Assembly (NCBI GenBank): GCA_018222965.1 | Contig: JAAEZH010000001.1 | Span: 93,880-157,879, forward strand | Source of the DNA: Bacteroidota bacterium | GTDB lineage: Bacteria; Bacteroidota; Bacteroidia; Chitinophagales; Saprospiraceae | Direction of reading: 5' to 3' | Length of the DNA: 64,000 nucleotides | Shown here: positions 8,122 to 15,947 of the stretch, piece by piece | How the letters are laid out: every line of letters starts with the position of its first letter | Position numbering within the stretch: the first letter of the stretch is position 1 | The notes under the pieces: generated by a model | Seen by the model: only the letters and a program-made list of their open reading frames with translations | Told to the model about the DNA's origin: nothing | Database searches by the model: none | Position numbers and translations under genes: made by a program

Positions 8122-9318
8122 TTAATTTACAACCGGCAATGCCGTATAGCCTCTAAACTGTTTGTCTTCTTCAAACACGTGATCGGTATAATCCGTAACC
8201 ACATTGTAGAGGGTGTCCCTTTCGATGGGTTCCCTGCCTACCCGGCGGATCAGATTTACCAGATCGCGGGTACTCAGAGCCGGATTCTGCTCCTCAGAGC
8301 CTGCCATGGAGTAGATCTTGGTCGTATCATCAATCGTACCATCAATATCATCCACCCCAAATGCCAAAGACAATTGGGCAGTATCTCTACCAATCATCGG
8401 CCAGTAGGCTTTGATGTGGTCGAAATTGTCGAGATAAATCCGGCTGATGGCATAGTTCTTCAAATCTTCAATCACGGAAACCTCTTCAATGTGGGACATT
8501 TGATTGCCCTTATTTCGGAATTTCAGCGGAATGAATGTCTGGAAACCGCCGGTACGATCCTGCAGATCGCGCAATTGATCCAGGTGGTGGATGCGGTGGT
8601 AATAGGATTCAATATGGCCATAAAGCATGGTCGCATTGGAGCGTTTGCCCAAATTGTGCCAAATCTCATGGATCTCCAACCACTGATCACCCGTGCATTT
8701 TCCGCCTGCAATTTCATCGCGGATCTCCGGATGGAAAATCTCGGCTCCGCCTCCCGGCATGCTGTCGAGTCCGGCTTCGAGCATCAGCTTCATCCCTTCC
8801 TCATAACTCACTTTGGCTTTCTTAAAGATGTAGTGGTACTCCACCGGCGTAAGCGCTTTTACGTGCAGCTCCGGACGGTGTTCTTTGATCTGCCGAAAGA
8901 GATCAGAATAAAACGCTACATCATATTGCGGCAATACACCACCGACGATATGCGCCTCAGTTACCGGTTCGTCGTCGTAAGCTTTTACCTGATCCATGAT
9001 TTCTTCCAGACTGTATTCCCAGCCTTCTTCCCGCTTTTTGATCAGGCGGGAGTAGGAACAAAAGGTACAAGTATAGAGACAAACGTTTGTCGGTTCGATA
9101 TGGAAATTTCGATTGAAGTAAGTCTTATCCCCATGTCTTGCTTCGCGGATGCGATTGGCAAGGGCGCCCAGGTAGGCAAGCGGAGCTTTCTCATAAAGGT
9201 ATACGCCTTCTTCGGTTTGCAGCCGCTCCCCCGCTATAGACTTCTCTGCAATTCGTATTAGTTCCGGATCCAATTTGGGATCTTTTAGGATCAGGTCTAG
9301 ATTGTTATTGGTCTCCAT
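8122..9318 (-). CDS. mqnE: Aminofutalosine synthase MqnE (radical SAM)
   Basis: The protein contains the radical-SAM cluster motif CLYTCTFC (CxxxCxxC) shortly after NRNFHIEPTN, then a long TIM-barrel region typical of MqnE/MqnC enzymes. MqnE joins the chorismate-derived enol ether with S-adenosylmethionine to give aminofutalosine. The open frame extends 38 codons farther upstream to 9432, but that stretch has no homology-like sequence and would overlap the divergent glycosyltransferase start; METNNNLDLILKDP at 9318 is the natural start (398 aa). A -7-like TACCTTTG lies on the minus strand at 9421-9428 and would give a leader of about 95 nt. Confidence 0.93.
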   Translation of the reverse strand: METNNNLDLILKDPKLDPELIRIAEKSIAGERLQTEEGVYLYEKAPLAYLGALANRIREARHGDKTYFNRNFHIEPTNVCLYTCTFCSYSRLIKKREEGWEYSLEEIMDQVKAYDDEPVTEAHIVGGVLPQYDVAFYSDLFRQIKEHRPELHVKALTPVEYHYIFKKAKVSYEEGMKLMLEAGLDSMPGGGAEIFHPEIRDEIAGGKCTGDQWLEIHEIWHNLGKRSNATMLYGHIESYYHRIHHLDQLRDLQDRTGGFQTFIPLKFRNKGNQMSHIEEVSVIEDLKNYAISRIYLDNFDHIKAYWPMIGRDTAQLSLAFGVDDIDGTIDDTTKIYSMAGSEEQNPALSTRDLVNLIRRVGREPIERDTLYNVVTDYTDHVFEEDKQFRGYTALPVVN

Positions 9319-9431
9319 ATCGTATTTTATACATTTGTACCGGGCCTCTTTACATCCCGATGCTAATATAACACCTTTCGAAACTTTCAGTTTTAATTGA
9401 AAGTAATTATTTTCAAAAAACAAAGGTACCA

Positions 9432-10307
9432 ATGCTTTCCATATTAATTCCGGTTTATCGGTACAGGATCATTCCCATGCTGGAAGTCCTGATAAAACAA
9501 GGGGAAGCGCTCAAAGTTCCGTTTGAGATCCTGGTTTTTGATGATGCTTCGGGTTTTGATTATTCAGAAGAATTGGCTTTCGCCGAAAGGCAAAAAAGCC
9601 TGGAATTCAGAATCCTGCCTGAGAATTTAGGGCGGGCGGCTATTCGCAATAAGCTGGCGGAAGAAGCGGTTTATCCCTGGCTGCTGTTTATGGATGCCGA
9701 TTCGGCAGTAGTAAGCGATGACTATCTGGAAACCTATTGGAATGAACGGTCTGAAAACGTCCTGCTTTGTGGAGGCACTGCTTATGCCGGGCAAGCGCCG
9801 GAAGATCCTGCCCTGTATTTTCGCTGGTACTACGGACGGAACCGGGAACAAAGGCCGGCAGTTGAACGCCGGAAATCGCCCTTTGAAGGATTCAGCACCC
9901 ACCACTTTTTCTGTCACCAAAAAGTATTTGATAAAGTAACTTTCCCCGATGCCCATGTCGGATACGGACACGAAGACACCCTTTTTGGTTTTCACCTGAA
10001 AGAAGCGGGATTTCAAATACGCCATCTGGACAATCCACTCGAGCATACCGGCCTGGAACCAGTGGATGTGTATCTCGATAAAACCCGGGAAGCCCTTCGA
10101 AATCTAAAAAGCCTCAAAAAGGAGCATCCCTGGATGAATACCCGTTTGAGTGAAAGTTTCGAAAACCTTACTGCCCTGAAGTTGTCGTGGATTCCCTGGT
10201 TAATTTACAAATTATTTGGCCGGTTGATGGAGCGAAATTTCAGATCCTCCTCTCCTTCTTTGTTTCTCTTTGATGTTTATCGGTTGGGCTATTATGCTGG
10301 TATTTAA
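9432..10307 (+). CDS. Family 2 glycosyltransferase
   Basis: The 291-aa protein begins LSILIPVYRYRI, the usual first strand of GT-A fold GT2 enzymes, with VFDDAS (residues about 36-41) binding the nucleotide and MDADSAV (about 88-94) supplying the DxD metal site. GYGHEDTLFGFHLKEAG matches the ED motif used by the catalytic base. It should transfer a sugar from a nucleotide donor on the cytoplasmic side; acceptor and linkage cannot be read. It is transcribed divergently from mqnE with 113 bp between starts and has no glycan-pathway neighbours. Confidence 0.88.
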   Translation: MLSILIPVYRYRIIPMLEVLIKQGEALKVPFEILVFDDASGFDYSEELAFAERQKSLEFRILPENLGRAAIRNKLAEEAVYPWLLFMDADSAVVSDDYLETYWNERSENVLLCGGTAYAGQAPEDPALYFRWYYGRNREQRPAVERRKSPFEGFSTHHFFCHQKVFDKVTFPDAHVGYGHEDTLFGFHLKEAGFQIRHLDNPLEHTGLEPVDVYLDKTREALRNLKSLKKEHPWMNTRLSESFENLTALKLSWIPWLIYKLFGRLMERNFRSSSPSLFLFDVYRLGYYAGI

Positions 10308-10338
10308 TTGTCCAGGCAGCCAAAGGCTCCCGGACAAT
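10307..10338 (+). terminator. Hairpin just after the glycosyltransferase stop
   Basis: ATTGTCC (10307-10313) pairs with GGACAAT (10332-10338), with an inner GCC/GGC stem. No T-run follows, so it may be a processing or stability hairpin. The remaining 250 bp to the next start show no gene. Confidence 0.4.
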
Positions 10339-10597
10339 CCCCTCACCAGAAAAATCACTCCATAAAAAAATGGTCATTTTCTTAGCAGTAACACCAACTT
10401 TGCTGGTCAATGATTTGTTAGGAAAGTAAAATTGCCAAACAATGTTGAGGAAATCCTCAAATTGCTTTTATAATTATTTGAAATTGACTAACTTTCTTGA
10501 GTAGTCAAGCTTCTAACAATTCGTTAATCAGAGTTTGCTTAATCATCTCATCTCAGGATTGACTCTCCATTTAAGCAAGCTCCAAAACTTTGCGATT

Positions 10598-10861
10598 ATG
10601 AATATTACCTTCAATGAACTTCGCGACATCAAGCACAGCCTTCCAACTGGCAGCGTAAGCCGTCTTGCAAAAGAATTGGGCCTTTCCGAACAAACCATTA
10701 GAAATTACTTTGGTGCCAATGACTTTTCAGACGGCGAATTTACCGGTAAACATATCCAATCAGGCCCCAATGGAGGTATCGTCCATTTAAAGGACACCCG
10801 AATCCTCGAAGCAGCCAAAAGCATTCTGGCTGAATCACAACCCAGCGCAAGCGTCTCTTAG
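10598..10861 (+). CDS. Small helix-turn-helix DNA-binding protein
   Basis: The product from 10598 is 87 aa: MNITFNELRDIKHSLP, then SVSRLAKELGLSEQTIRNYFG, a clear helix-turn-helix with alternating hydrophobic spacing. An in-frame ATG at 10535 would add 21 residues with no conserved look and is not preferred. The C-terminal half is Gly/Asn-rich around SGPNGGIVHLKDTRI. Such short proteins are common in Bacteroidota as DNA-binding proteins of unknown targets. The gene stands alone with a 290-bp upstream gap and its own terminator. Confidence 0.65.
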   Translation: MNITFNELRDIKHSLPTGSVSRLAKELGLSEQTIRNYFGANDFSDGEFTGKHIQSGPNGGIVHLKDTRILEAAKSILAESQPSASVS

Positions 10862-10891
10862 CTAAAACTCTAAACCGAACTAAAAAAATTG

Positions 10892-10926
10892 AAAAACCCG
10901 ATTTGCCTTTGGCAGGTCGGGTTTTT
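10892..10926 (+). terminator. Intrinsic terminator after the HTH gene
   Basis: AAAAACCCGA (10892-10901) pairs with TCGGGTTTTT (10917-10926); the T-run is part of the stem, so it can act in both directions. Confidence 0.88.
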
Positions 10927-10964
10927 CGTGTTTTGGTGTACTGATGTAGGATGAAACCTTGGGC

Positions 10965-11050
10965 GGGAGCGTTGATCGTTTAGCGAACTTTTCTATCCTT
11001 TGAATTATAGGCGGTATTTCCGATAAACGCTGACCGCTCCACGAATTCTT
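10965..11050. repeat. Intergenic GTTTAGCG-family repeat, copy B
   Basis: Same word order as 6584-6670 (GATCGTTTAGCG, TTTCTATCC, CGGTATTTCCGATAAACGCT). The left end GGAGCGTTGATCGTTTAGCG is nearly the reverse complement of the right end, so the element can fold into one long imperfect hairpin. Confidence 0.6.
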
Positions 11051-11082
11051 CCGTTGGTTTAATTAAAAATTAACATTATTAA

Positions 11083-12591
11083 CTAAAATATCTGTTTCGA
11101 GTACACCGGCTGCTGTTGGCCACTGGTATCAAAGAAATGCTCTTCTATTTTCTGCACCGTGCCGGTGTCATCCTTTGTAATGGAAATGATCGCAAAACCG
11201 TGACACAACTCCTGACTGTCTTTCTGCTTATTCGTTTCCCGCCAGGTAATTTGCTTCCCGTCAAGTTTTTCCAGCACCTCTGAATTACCATAGGGAATCG
11301 AAGCATGACCGGAACAACGAGCATAGGTTTTAGTCGTTTTACCGGGCGCTTTCGGACTGTCAGGAATCGTTATCGGCGAACTATACACAATTCCATTATG
11401 TACATGTCCCCAGTACCAGGCAAAAGGATCATCTCCCAGTGCTCCATTTATTTCTGCCCAAAGCGGGCTCATCTCCGAGCAATCATCGGCAAATCCATTG
11501 TGGTGGGTCATGACGATGGTTTTGCAGGGATCCAATCCCAGGCTTTTGATCCAGGTTCCCTGGGTGCCGTCGGCACCGCCGATGCTGCCTTCCATGAAAG
11601 CATTGGAAACTTTGCTCATGTAGGCAGAATCCAGGCACAAAACAGTCCAGTCGCCAAATTGCAGGGCAAGACAACTTTCACCCTTTTGAATATCGAAAAT
11701 ACCCCAACCAAACAAACGGTCATGTCCCAGTGCATTGTAGAAGTAGCCATTTGCTCCGGAGTACATTTCGTGATTAGAATTAAGAGTGATGGATTTTCCA
11801 TTCTCCTGATAATTGGCCGGCCAAATATCCATGAGGTTATTCTTCTCCTCCCCCAGATGGAAATAAATATCCTGTCCGGGATGCAGGATACTGGTTTCGG
11901 GCGTACCGGAATAGTACACATCTCCCAGATGAATAATGTAGTCCGGCATATAACCGGTCAATGCTGACATAAGGGATTTTGCCGTTTCATCCCCGGTACC
12001 CCAATCGCCCAAAACGGCAATGTGGACAATATTTTTATTTTTGTCGGAACCTGTAATTTGTACCGGCTGGGTTTCCTTAATAGCCGGGAAATCAGAACCG
12101 TAATACCAGTTGTCAATACTTACCGTTTTAATCAGATTCAAGAAGGCCATAAACCATCCCTGGTCGTAGGTAGCCCATTTCTCCATACCCAAAACAGAGC
12201 CGTCCTTATAGATCAACTCATTACCGTCGGCGAAGAACTGATAATTTGTCTTTGTCATTTGACTCGCGGGCAAGACAAATTTGTTTAGGAAATCCAGAAG
12301 TGCATTCAGCAGGGCCTTCTCCGTTTTATTGAATTCGCTGGTATCAATCAATTCCTTATTATGAATCCAGTACAGAAACAATCCGAAATCTACGCTTCCG
12401 TCACCAGGCTTAAAACCAGCTGGTGGCGTTGGGGCTGGTTTAGAGGGGTCGTTATTCCACTTCCCTGAATGTTGCATCCAAAGGATGAGTTCGTATTCGC
12501 AATTCGGCAAATAGCTAAGGAGGGAGCTGACATTGGCATGAATCTTTGCCGTTTGGTGCAGTTGATCCAAATGATCTTTTAATCTTTCCAT
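11083..12591 (-). CDS. Calcineurin-like metallophosphoesterase
   Basis: Starting at MERLKDHLDQLHQ (12591) the product is 502 aa; an in-frame extension to 12717 looks non-coding. After about 190 residues of unrecognised helical N-terminus comes a complete phosphoesterase core: VLGDWGTGDE, IIHLGDVYYSG, LNSNHEMYSG, VMTHHNG and WYWGHVHNG, supplying the ligands of the two-metal site. The GDWGTG form of the first motif and the Tyr after GDV resemble purple acid phosphatases. There is no signal peptide, so it is likely cytoplasmic. Substrate is unknown. It is monocistronic, with repeats on its upstream side. Confidence 0.85.
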   Translation of the reverse strand: MERLKDHLDQLHQTAKIHANVSSLLSYLPNCEYELILWMQHSGKWNNDPSKPAPTPPAGFKPGDGSVDFGLFLYWIHNKELIDTSEFNKTEKALLNALLDFLNKFVLPASQMTKTNYQFFADGNELIYKDGSVLGMEKWATYDQGWFMAFLNLIKTVSIDNWYYGSDFPAIKETQPVQITGSDKNKNIVHIAVLGDWGTGDETAKSLMSALTGYMPDYIIHLGDVYYSGTPETSILHPGQDIYFHLGEEKNNLMDIWPANYQENGKSITLNSNHEMYSGANGYFYNALGHDRLFGWGIFDIQKGESCLALQFGDWTVLCLDSAYMSKVSNAFMEGSIGGADGTQGTWIKSLGLDPCKTIVMTHHNGFADDCSEMSPLWAEINGALGDDPFAWYWGHVHNGIVYSSPITIPDSPKAPGKTTKTYARCSGHASIPYGNSEVLEKLDGKQITWRETNKQKDSQELCHGFAIISITKDDTGTVQKIEEHFFDTSGQQQPVYSKQIF

Positions 12592-12928
12592 TAGGTGTTT
12601 GTTTAAAGATTTAATAAAAGGGCAAATCAAGATTGGATCATTGGGAGGATTAACAGCAGGCAGGCATGCCCGGATGATACCATTAATACATAGTATAAGC
12701 AGGCAGACGAAGTGCAATGCTGTCGGAAATGACCAAACTTGTTTTTGAAAAGACGGAGCTTTGAGGGAAAGTCGATATAGAAAATTGATCGCTTTCTCCT
12801 TCGAAGTACAATTTACAAAAAAATTCGTTTTTAGCTTATCTACATTCCTCTACCCAGCCATTTGCAGTTGGTTTTGAGGATCGTTGAGCGTTTAGCTGTA
12901 CTATACCCAAACCACTTCGGCTCGGGTA

Positions 12929-13126
12929 TAGCACCCAATCTTTGGAGCAAAACAGGAACTACGAATTGGTGTCGCTCCGCTGGAGCTTGCCATCAAAATT
13001 GCAAAAAATGCTACATAGGTTTGGCTCCGCTGGAGCCTCCAGAGGAGGCACACCTTTGTAACAAAAAATATCGGTTTCCCTTTAAGCGCCGTAGGTGCGG
13101 CACCTGCTTTTGTCCCTAAGTTTATG
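12929..13126. repeat. 198-bp direct repeat, copy 1
   Basis: Runs from TAGCACCCAATC to GTCCCTAAGTTTATG and is almost identical to 13325-13522. It contains palindromic words such as GGCTCCGCTGGAGCC and AGGTGCGGCACC, and phrases ACCTTTGTAACAAAAAATA that recur loosely at 25931-25999. Short open frames across it are not considered genes. The gap 12592-12928 holds only a GTTGAGCGTTTAGC word and no gene. Confidence 0.93.
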
Positions 13127-13324
13127 AGAAACAGCTACATTCCAAAATGCTCTCCCCCTCAGCCCGCTTACAGCGGACAGCTCCCCCTCCAGAGGTGGAG
13201 CAAAATTTACCGAAACAAAACATTCAGAATACGCTTCCCTCCCGCTCTGAGGGAGGGACACAGGGAGGGAGAAGAAAATGAAAATCGACTCAAATCAGAA
13301 GATTCTTTTAAATTCTATATATAC

Positions 13325-13522
13325 TAGCACCCAATCCTAGAGGCAAAACAGGAACTACGAATTGGTGTCGCTCCGCTGGAGCTTACCATCAAAATCGCAA
13401 AAAATGCTACATAGGTTTGGCTCCGCTGGAGCCTCCAGAGGAGGCACACCTTTGTAACAAAAAATATCGGTTTCCCTTTAAGCGCCGTAGGTGCGGCACC
13501 AGGTTTTGTCCCTAAGTTTATG
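13325..13522. repeat. 198-bp direct repeat, copy 2
   Basis: Same orientation and length as 12929-13126, differing at a few positions near the left end and at the final GGCACC(A/T)G. The 198-bp spacer between the copies is unrelated sequence with its own short palindromes (CTCCCGCTCTGAGGGAG). Confidence 0.93.
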
Positions 13523-13530
13523 TGTCAATA

Positions 13531-13582
13531 CGTTTAGCGTTTAGCGTTTAGCGTTTAGCGTTTAGCGGATTTCGCTAAACGC
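13531..13582. repeat. Heptamer array (CGTTTAG)5 ending in a 10-bp hairpin
   Basis: Five perfect copies of CGTTTAG occupy 13531-13565. The last copy continues as GCGTTTAGCG (13558-13567), which pairs perfectly with CGCTAAACGC (13573-13582). The hairpin sits 7 bp beyond the trmN6 stop but lacks a T-run. Confidence 0.9.
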
Positions 13583-13589
13583 TTCCCGA

Positions 13590-14315
13590 TCAACGCTCAA
13601 CATTCAAATAAAACTCCGCAGTAAGTCTGCTAAACTCTTCTGTAAAATCATTGGGGATTTGGCTTTGTAGCAGGGTAATTTCTTCCGATTTACATCCTAC
13701 AGCTTCCCTCGAAAAGGTCATTAGGGATCGATGGGGTGCTTTGTTTTTGGTGGGTTTTACCAGGCACTCTCTTTCGAGGGATAAAAAAGGAGCTTCTACC
13801 CTATTGGGGATCAACTCCTTAAAGCGATTCACCTCCTGGATTGAAAGGATCAAACTAAACTTTCCATCATCGGCAAGCAGTCGATCCACATTTGAAATCA
13901 ATTCCTCAAAAGGCAGCCTATCGGTATGGCGGGCATTGGCTTTGGCTTTCGCCGAATGTCTTAATCCGCCGCTAAAAAACGGCGGATTGCTGATTATGTG
14001 ATCGTATTTCCTGCCCGGATAAAATACTTGCAACTTTTCATCAAACAATTGAATACTGTCTGCCCAGGGAGAAGCTGTGGCATTGGCTTTGGCATCCGTC
14101 AGACTGCCGGGATCTGGTTCGAGGGCATCAATACAAATATTTGGAAATCGCTGGGCAGCCATCAGGCTGAGAATACCACTGCCACTCCCTACATCCAACA
14201 CTTTTTTTGCTCCACACAAATCCACCCAGGCACCAAAGAGCACGGAGTCGGTACCGATGCGTTGAGCGGTGTTTGTTTGTTGGAGGCTGAAATTTTTGAA
14301 TTGAAAGGAGGACAT
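13590..14315 (-). CDS. trmN6: tRNA1(Val) adenine-37 N6-methyltransferase (YfiC/TrmN6)
   Basis: From MSSFQFKNFSLQQ at 14315 the product is 241 aa, the usual YfiC size; upstream in-frame codons to 14447 overlap the neighbouring pseudogene and are not family-like. QRIGTDSVLFGAW precedes the SAM-binding motif VLDVGSGSGILSLMAA, and ISNPPFF is the NPPY/F motif that positions the target adenine amine. YfiC methylates A37 of tRNA-Val in E. coli; the same activity is inferred here. It is separated by 16 bp from the broken DUF1566 gene upstream. Confidence 0.9.
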   Translation of the reverse strand: MSSFQFKNFSLQQTNTAQRIGTDSVLFGAWVDLCGAKKVLDVGSGSGILSLMAAQRFPNICIDALEPDPGSLTDAKANATASPWADSIQLFDEKLQVFYPGRKYDHIISNPPFFSGGLRHSAKAKANARHTDRLPFEELISNVDRLLADDGKFSLILSIQEVNRFKELIPNRVEAPFLSLERECLVKPTKNKAPHRSLMTFSREAVGCKSEEITLLQSQIPNDFTEEFSRLTAEFYLNVER

Positions 14316-14331
14316 GGGAGATGATAAATAG

Positions 14332-14712
14332 TTAAAATTTCCGAGCCGCTCGCCATGAATAGTAGGCAAGCTCAATATAGCTATAGGATTGAGCGCCGTT
14401 ATTTGCAGTCGGGTTGGTGTTTGGCACATCAAAAAATTGCTTTGCACACATCTTTTGTGATTCTGCAGTTAAGAAGAAATCATCTGCCCAGTACCACCCC
14501 CCTTCGAAATTGCCCAGTTTTCCAAGACTATTATTGTGGAGGTTATTAAACATTAAATTTAGCTGATCTTTTGATGGAAGAAACCAGTCATTATAACCAT
14601 TTATCACCAATTTTTCACTTTTCGTCTTTGCATTATCCCAACTGTCAGCATACCCTTGATCCTTTGGAGCTGCTACCAATCCCTTTTTGCCGTCTTCTTC
14701 CACAAACCCCAC
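14332..14712 (-). pseudogene. DUF1566 (Lcl C-terminal domain) gene lacking its 5' part
   Basis: The frame reads GKKGLVAAPKDQG..., LVINGYNDWFLPSKDQLNLM and ends SYSYIELAYYSWRAARKF, the recognisable DUF1566/Lcl_C domain found in secreted Bacteroidota proteins. The only available start is GTG 14710-14712 and there is no signal peptide; an in-frame TAG at 14758-14760 blocks extension. The N-terminal edge coincides with the end of an 80-bp intergenic repeat (14703-14782) that also occurs at 25361-25440. The simplest reading is a gene that lost its promoter, signal peptide and first domain to a rearrangement. A functional short cytoplasmic version is less likely. Confidence 0.7.
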
Positions 14713-14782
14713 CTGGCTACGCTCACAAACAAATCCTTCCTGCTGATAGCCACTCAGCTATTCAATTATACTGAATAAACCA
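14703..14782. repeat. 80-bp intergenic repeat, copy 1
   Basis: Aligns without gaps to 25361-25440; I count about 58 of 80 matching bases by eye. Both start CAAACCCCACC and both keep a small hairpin, ATAGC..GCTAT, near the middle. Confidence 0.75.
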
Positions 14783-14820
14783 TTTGTTTATTTCGTCACC
14801 AGATGTAATCAGTATAGAAA

Positions 14821-14836
14821 TTATTGCGCAGTCTAC
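14821..14836 (-). other. attC-core-like site S1 (R' type)
   Basis: Read on the minus strand it is GGTAGACTGCGCAATAA, matching the flank GCGCAATAA of the sites at 19852 and 25326. No clear partner arm was found beside it, so it is at best a solitary or decayed core. See the sites at 19845-19926 and 23085-23155. Confidence 0.3.
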
Positions 14837-14874
14837 CGACAGATATGGCACATGCCTCTAATTATTATTTCTAT

Positions 14875-15468
14875 TTACTCGGGCCTTGAATACTCAATTA
14901 ACTCCTCTACATACAAAAAATCACCCTGAGACTGAGTCAGTTTAATAAAGTTCTTCACAGCCGGGGCATATAGCCAAACCTCCTCTTCATCTGCATTATA
15001 CCCTCTTGAATTGGTCGTTTTGCCGGTGTATTTTATGGTGTAAGCCATGAAGGTTCCGGCTTCCACTTTTTCCTCCTGATAAGACAGCACTTCAGCATTT
15101 TGACGCTGACTTCCTGTAGTACCATCCTGGCTTGTCCAATTGTTCTCGTATCTCCATTTTTTACCGACTTGCAATGGCCAGTCATACTTCGGAGTTCCGG
15201 TTTCATCCGGTTTTACAATTTCGGTGAGAGGAATGGTGTCTTTGCCGATGATCATACCAAAGCCTTTATCAGAATTCACTATAGTTCTGGTGTCTATTCC
15301 TTCCGAACGAACCTCCCCTTCTGTAGTTACTCCCTTATATTTCCAAACCCATTTTTCGCCAAGCTGATAATCAGCTAAAGTTGGTTGCTGTGTGAGGTCC
15401 GATTTTTTTGAGGTATTGCAAGCATAAAAAAGAATTGCTGATAAGAGTATTAAAAATTCAATTCTCAT
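14875..15468 (-). CDS. Lipoprotein of unknown function, 197 aa
   Basis: The N-terminus MRIEFLILLSAILFYAC ends in lipobox FYAC, so the protein is lipid-anchored at Cys17. The mature part has regularly spaced Trp/Tyr residues (KWVWKYKG, KKWRYENNW, VEAGTFMAYTIKYTG, EVWLYAPAVKNFIKL), a pattern of a beta-rich DUF3108-like ligand or lipid-binding fold, though I cannot assign it to a family. It is followed by AT-rich spacer carrying the S1 site. Confidence 0.7.
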   Translation of the reverse strand: MRIEFLILLSAILFYACNTSKKSDLTQQPTLADYQLGEKWVWKYKGVTTEGEVRSEGIDTRTIVNSDKGFGMIIGKDTIPLTEIVKPDETGTPKYDWPLQVGKKWRYENNWTSQDGTTGSQRQNAEVLSYQEEKVEAGTFMAYTIKYTGKTTNSRGYNADEEEVWLYAPAVKNFIKLTQSQGDFLYVEELIEYSRPE

Positions 15469-15529
15469 GTTTTTGTATTTTGAGTAGTGTTATTTGAGGA
15501 CGCCTTTTGCCGTAGGTATCCATGATTTC

Positions 15530-15706
15530 TTATTTTTCGTTTTCGCCTTCGCTGTTTTGGTTTTTATTCCTTGTATAATCAACCGCAGCGCCTATCGCTA
15601 ATCCAAGACAGATCCATAGTCCGATATCTTTTAATGCTATACCTGCTAACAATCCGAATAGAACACCGAAGGTAACACCCGAAAACTTATTTATTTTCAC
15701 TTTCAT
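15530..15706 (-). CDS. Small glycine-rich membrane protein, 58 aa
   Basis: An ATG at 15704-15706 opens a frame of 58 codons ending at TAA 15530-15532. The product begins MKVKINKFSGVTFG and has two hydrophobic stretches, VLFGLLAGIAL and LWICLGLAIGAAV, with GxxxG-like spacing, then a hydrophilic tail NKNQNSEGENEK. This is the usual look of small Bacteroidota glycine-zipper membrane proteins. No function is known. It lies between the lipoprotein gene and a MITE-like element that begins 14 bp before its start codon, so its promoter may come from that element. Confidence 0.6.
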   Translation of the reverse strand: MKVKINKFSGVTFGVLFGLLAGIALKDIGLWICLGLAIGAAVDYTRNKNQNSEGENEK

Positions 15707-15720
15707 GATTTTTTGGATTT

Positions 15721-15880
15721 AGAGCTTGTTCGGGTTTTACACTTTGGGCTGCACTTGCCAAATTTTGCACTGCACTTTGTTATTCTTCAGTCGCTTAGCT
15801 TTGGCTAGGCTCCTTCATCATGCCTCGTTCAGTACAAAATTTTGAGGCGTTCGCTCCAAAAGCAAATCCCGAACAAGCTC
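15721..15880. mobile_element. MITE-like element with 14-bp terminal inverted repeats
   Basis: AGAGCTTGTTCGGG at 15721-15734 is the exact reverse complement of CCCGAACAAGCTCT at 15867-15880. The 160-bp body has no open frame of note. No clear target-site duplication was identified. Remaining bases to 15947 show no gene. Confidence 0.6.
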
Positions 15881-15947
15881 TTAGTTTAATTTTTTTTGCG
15901 CAAAAAGGAAGCCCTTCCAAAATGCCATTTCAATTCAATTGGATTTA

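Noticed and set aside
8179..9261. 360-codon plus-strand open frame
   Set aside because: Lies antisense to the well-supported mqnE gene; the translation has no family motifs.
12862..13327. Short open frames of 67-85 codons
   Set aside because: They run through the 198-bp repeat and its palindromes with no coding pattern.
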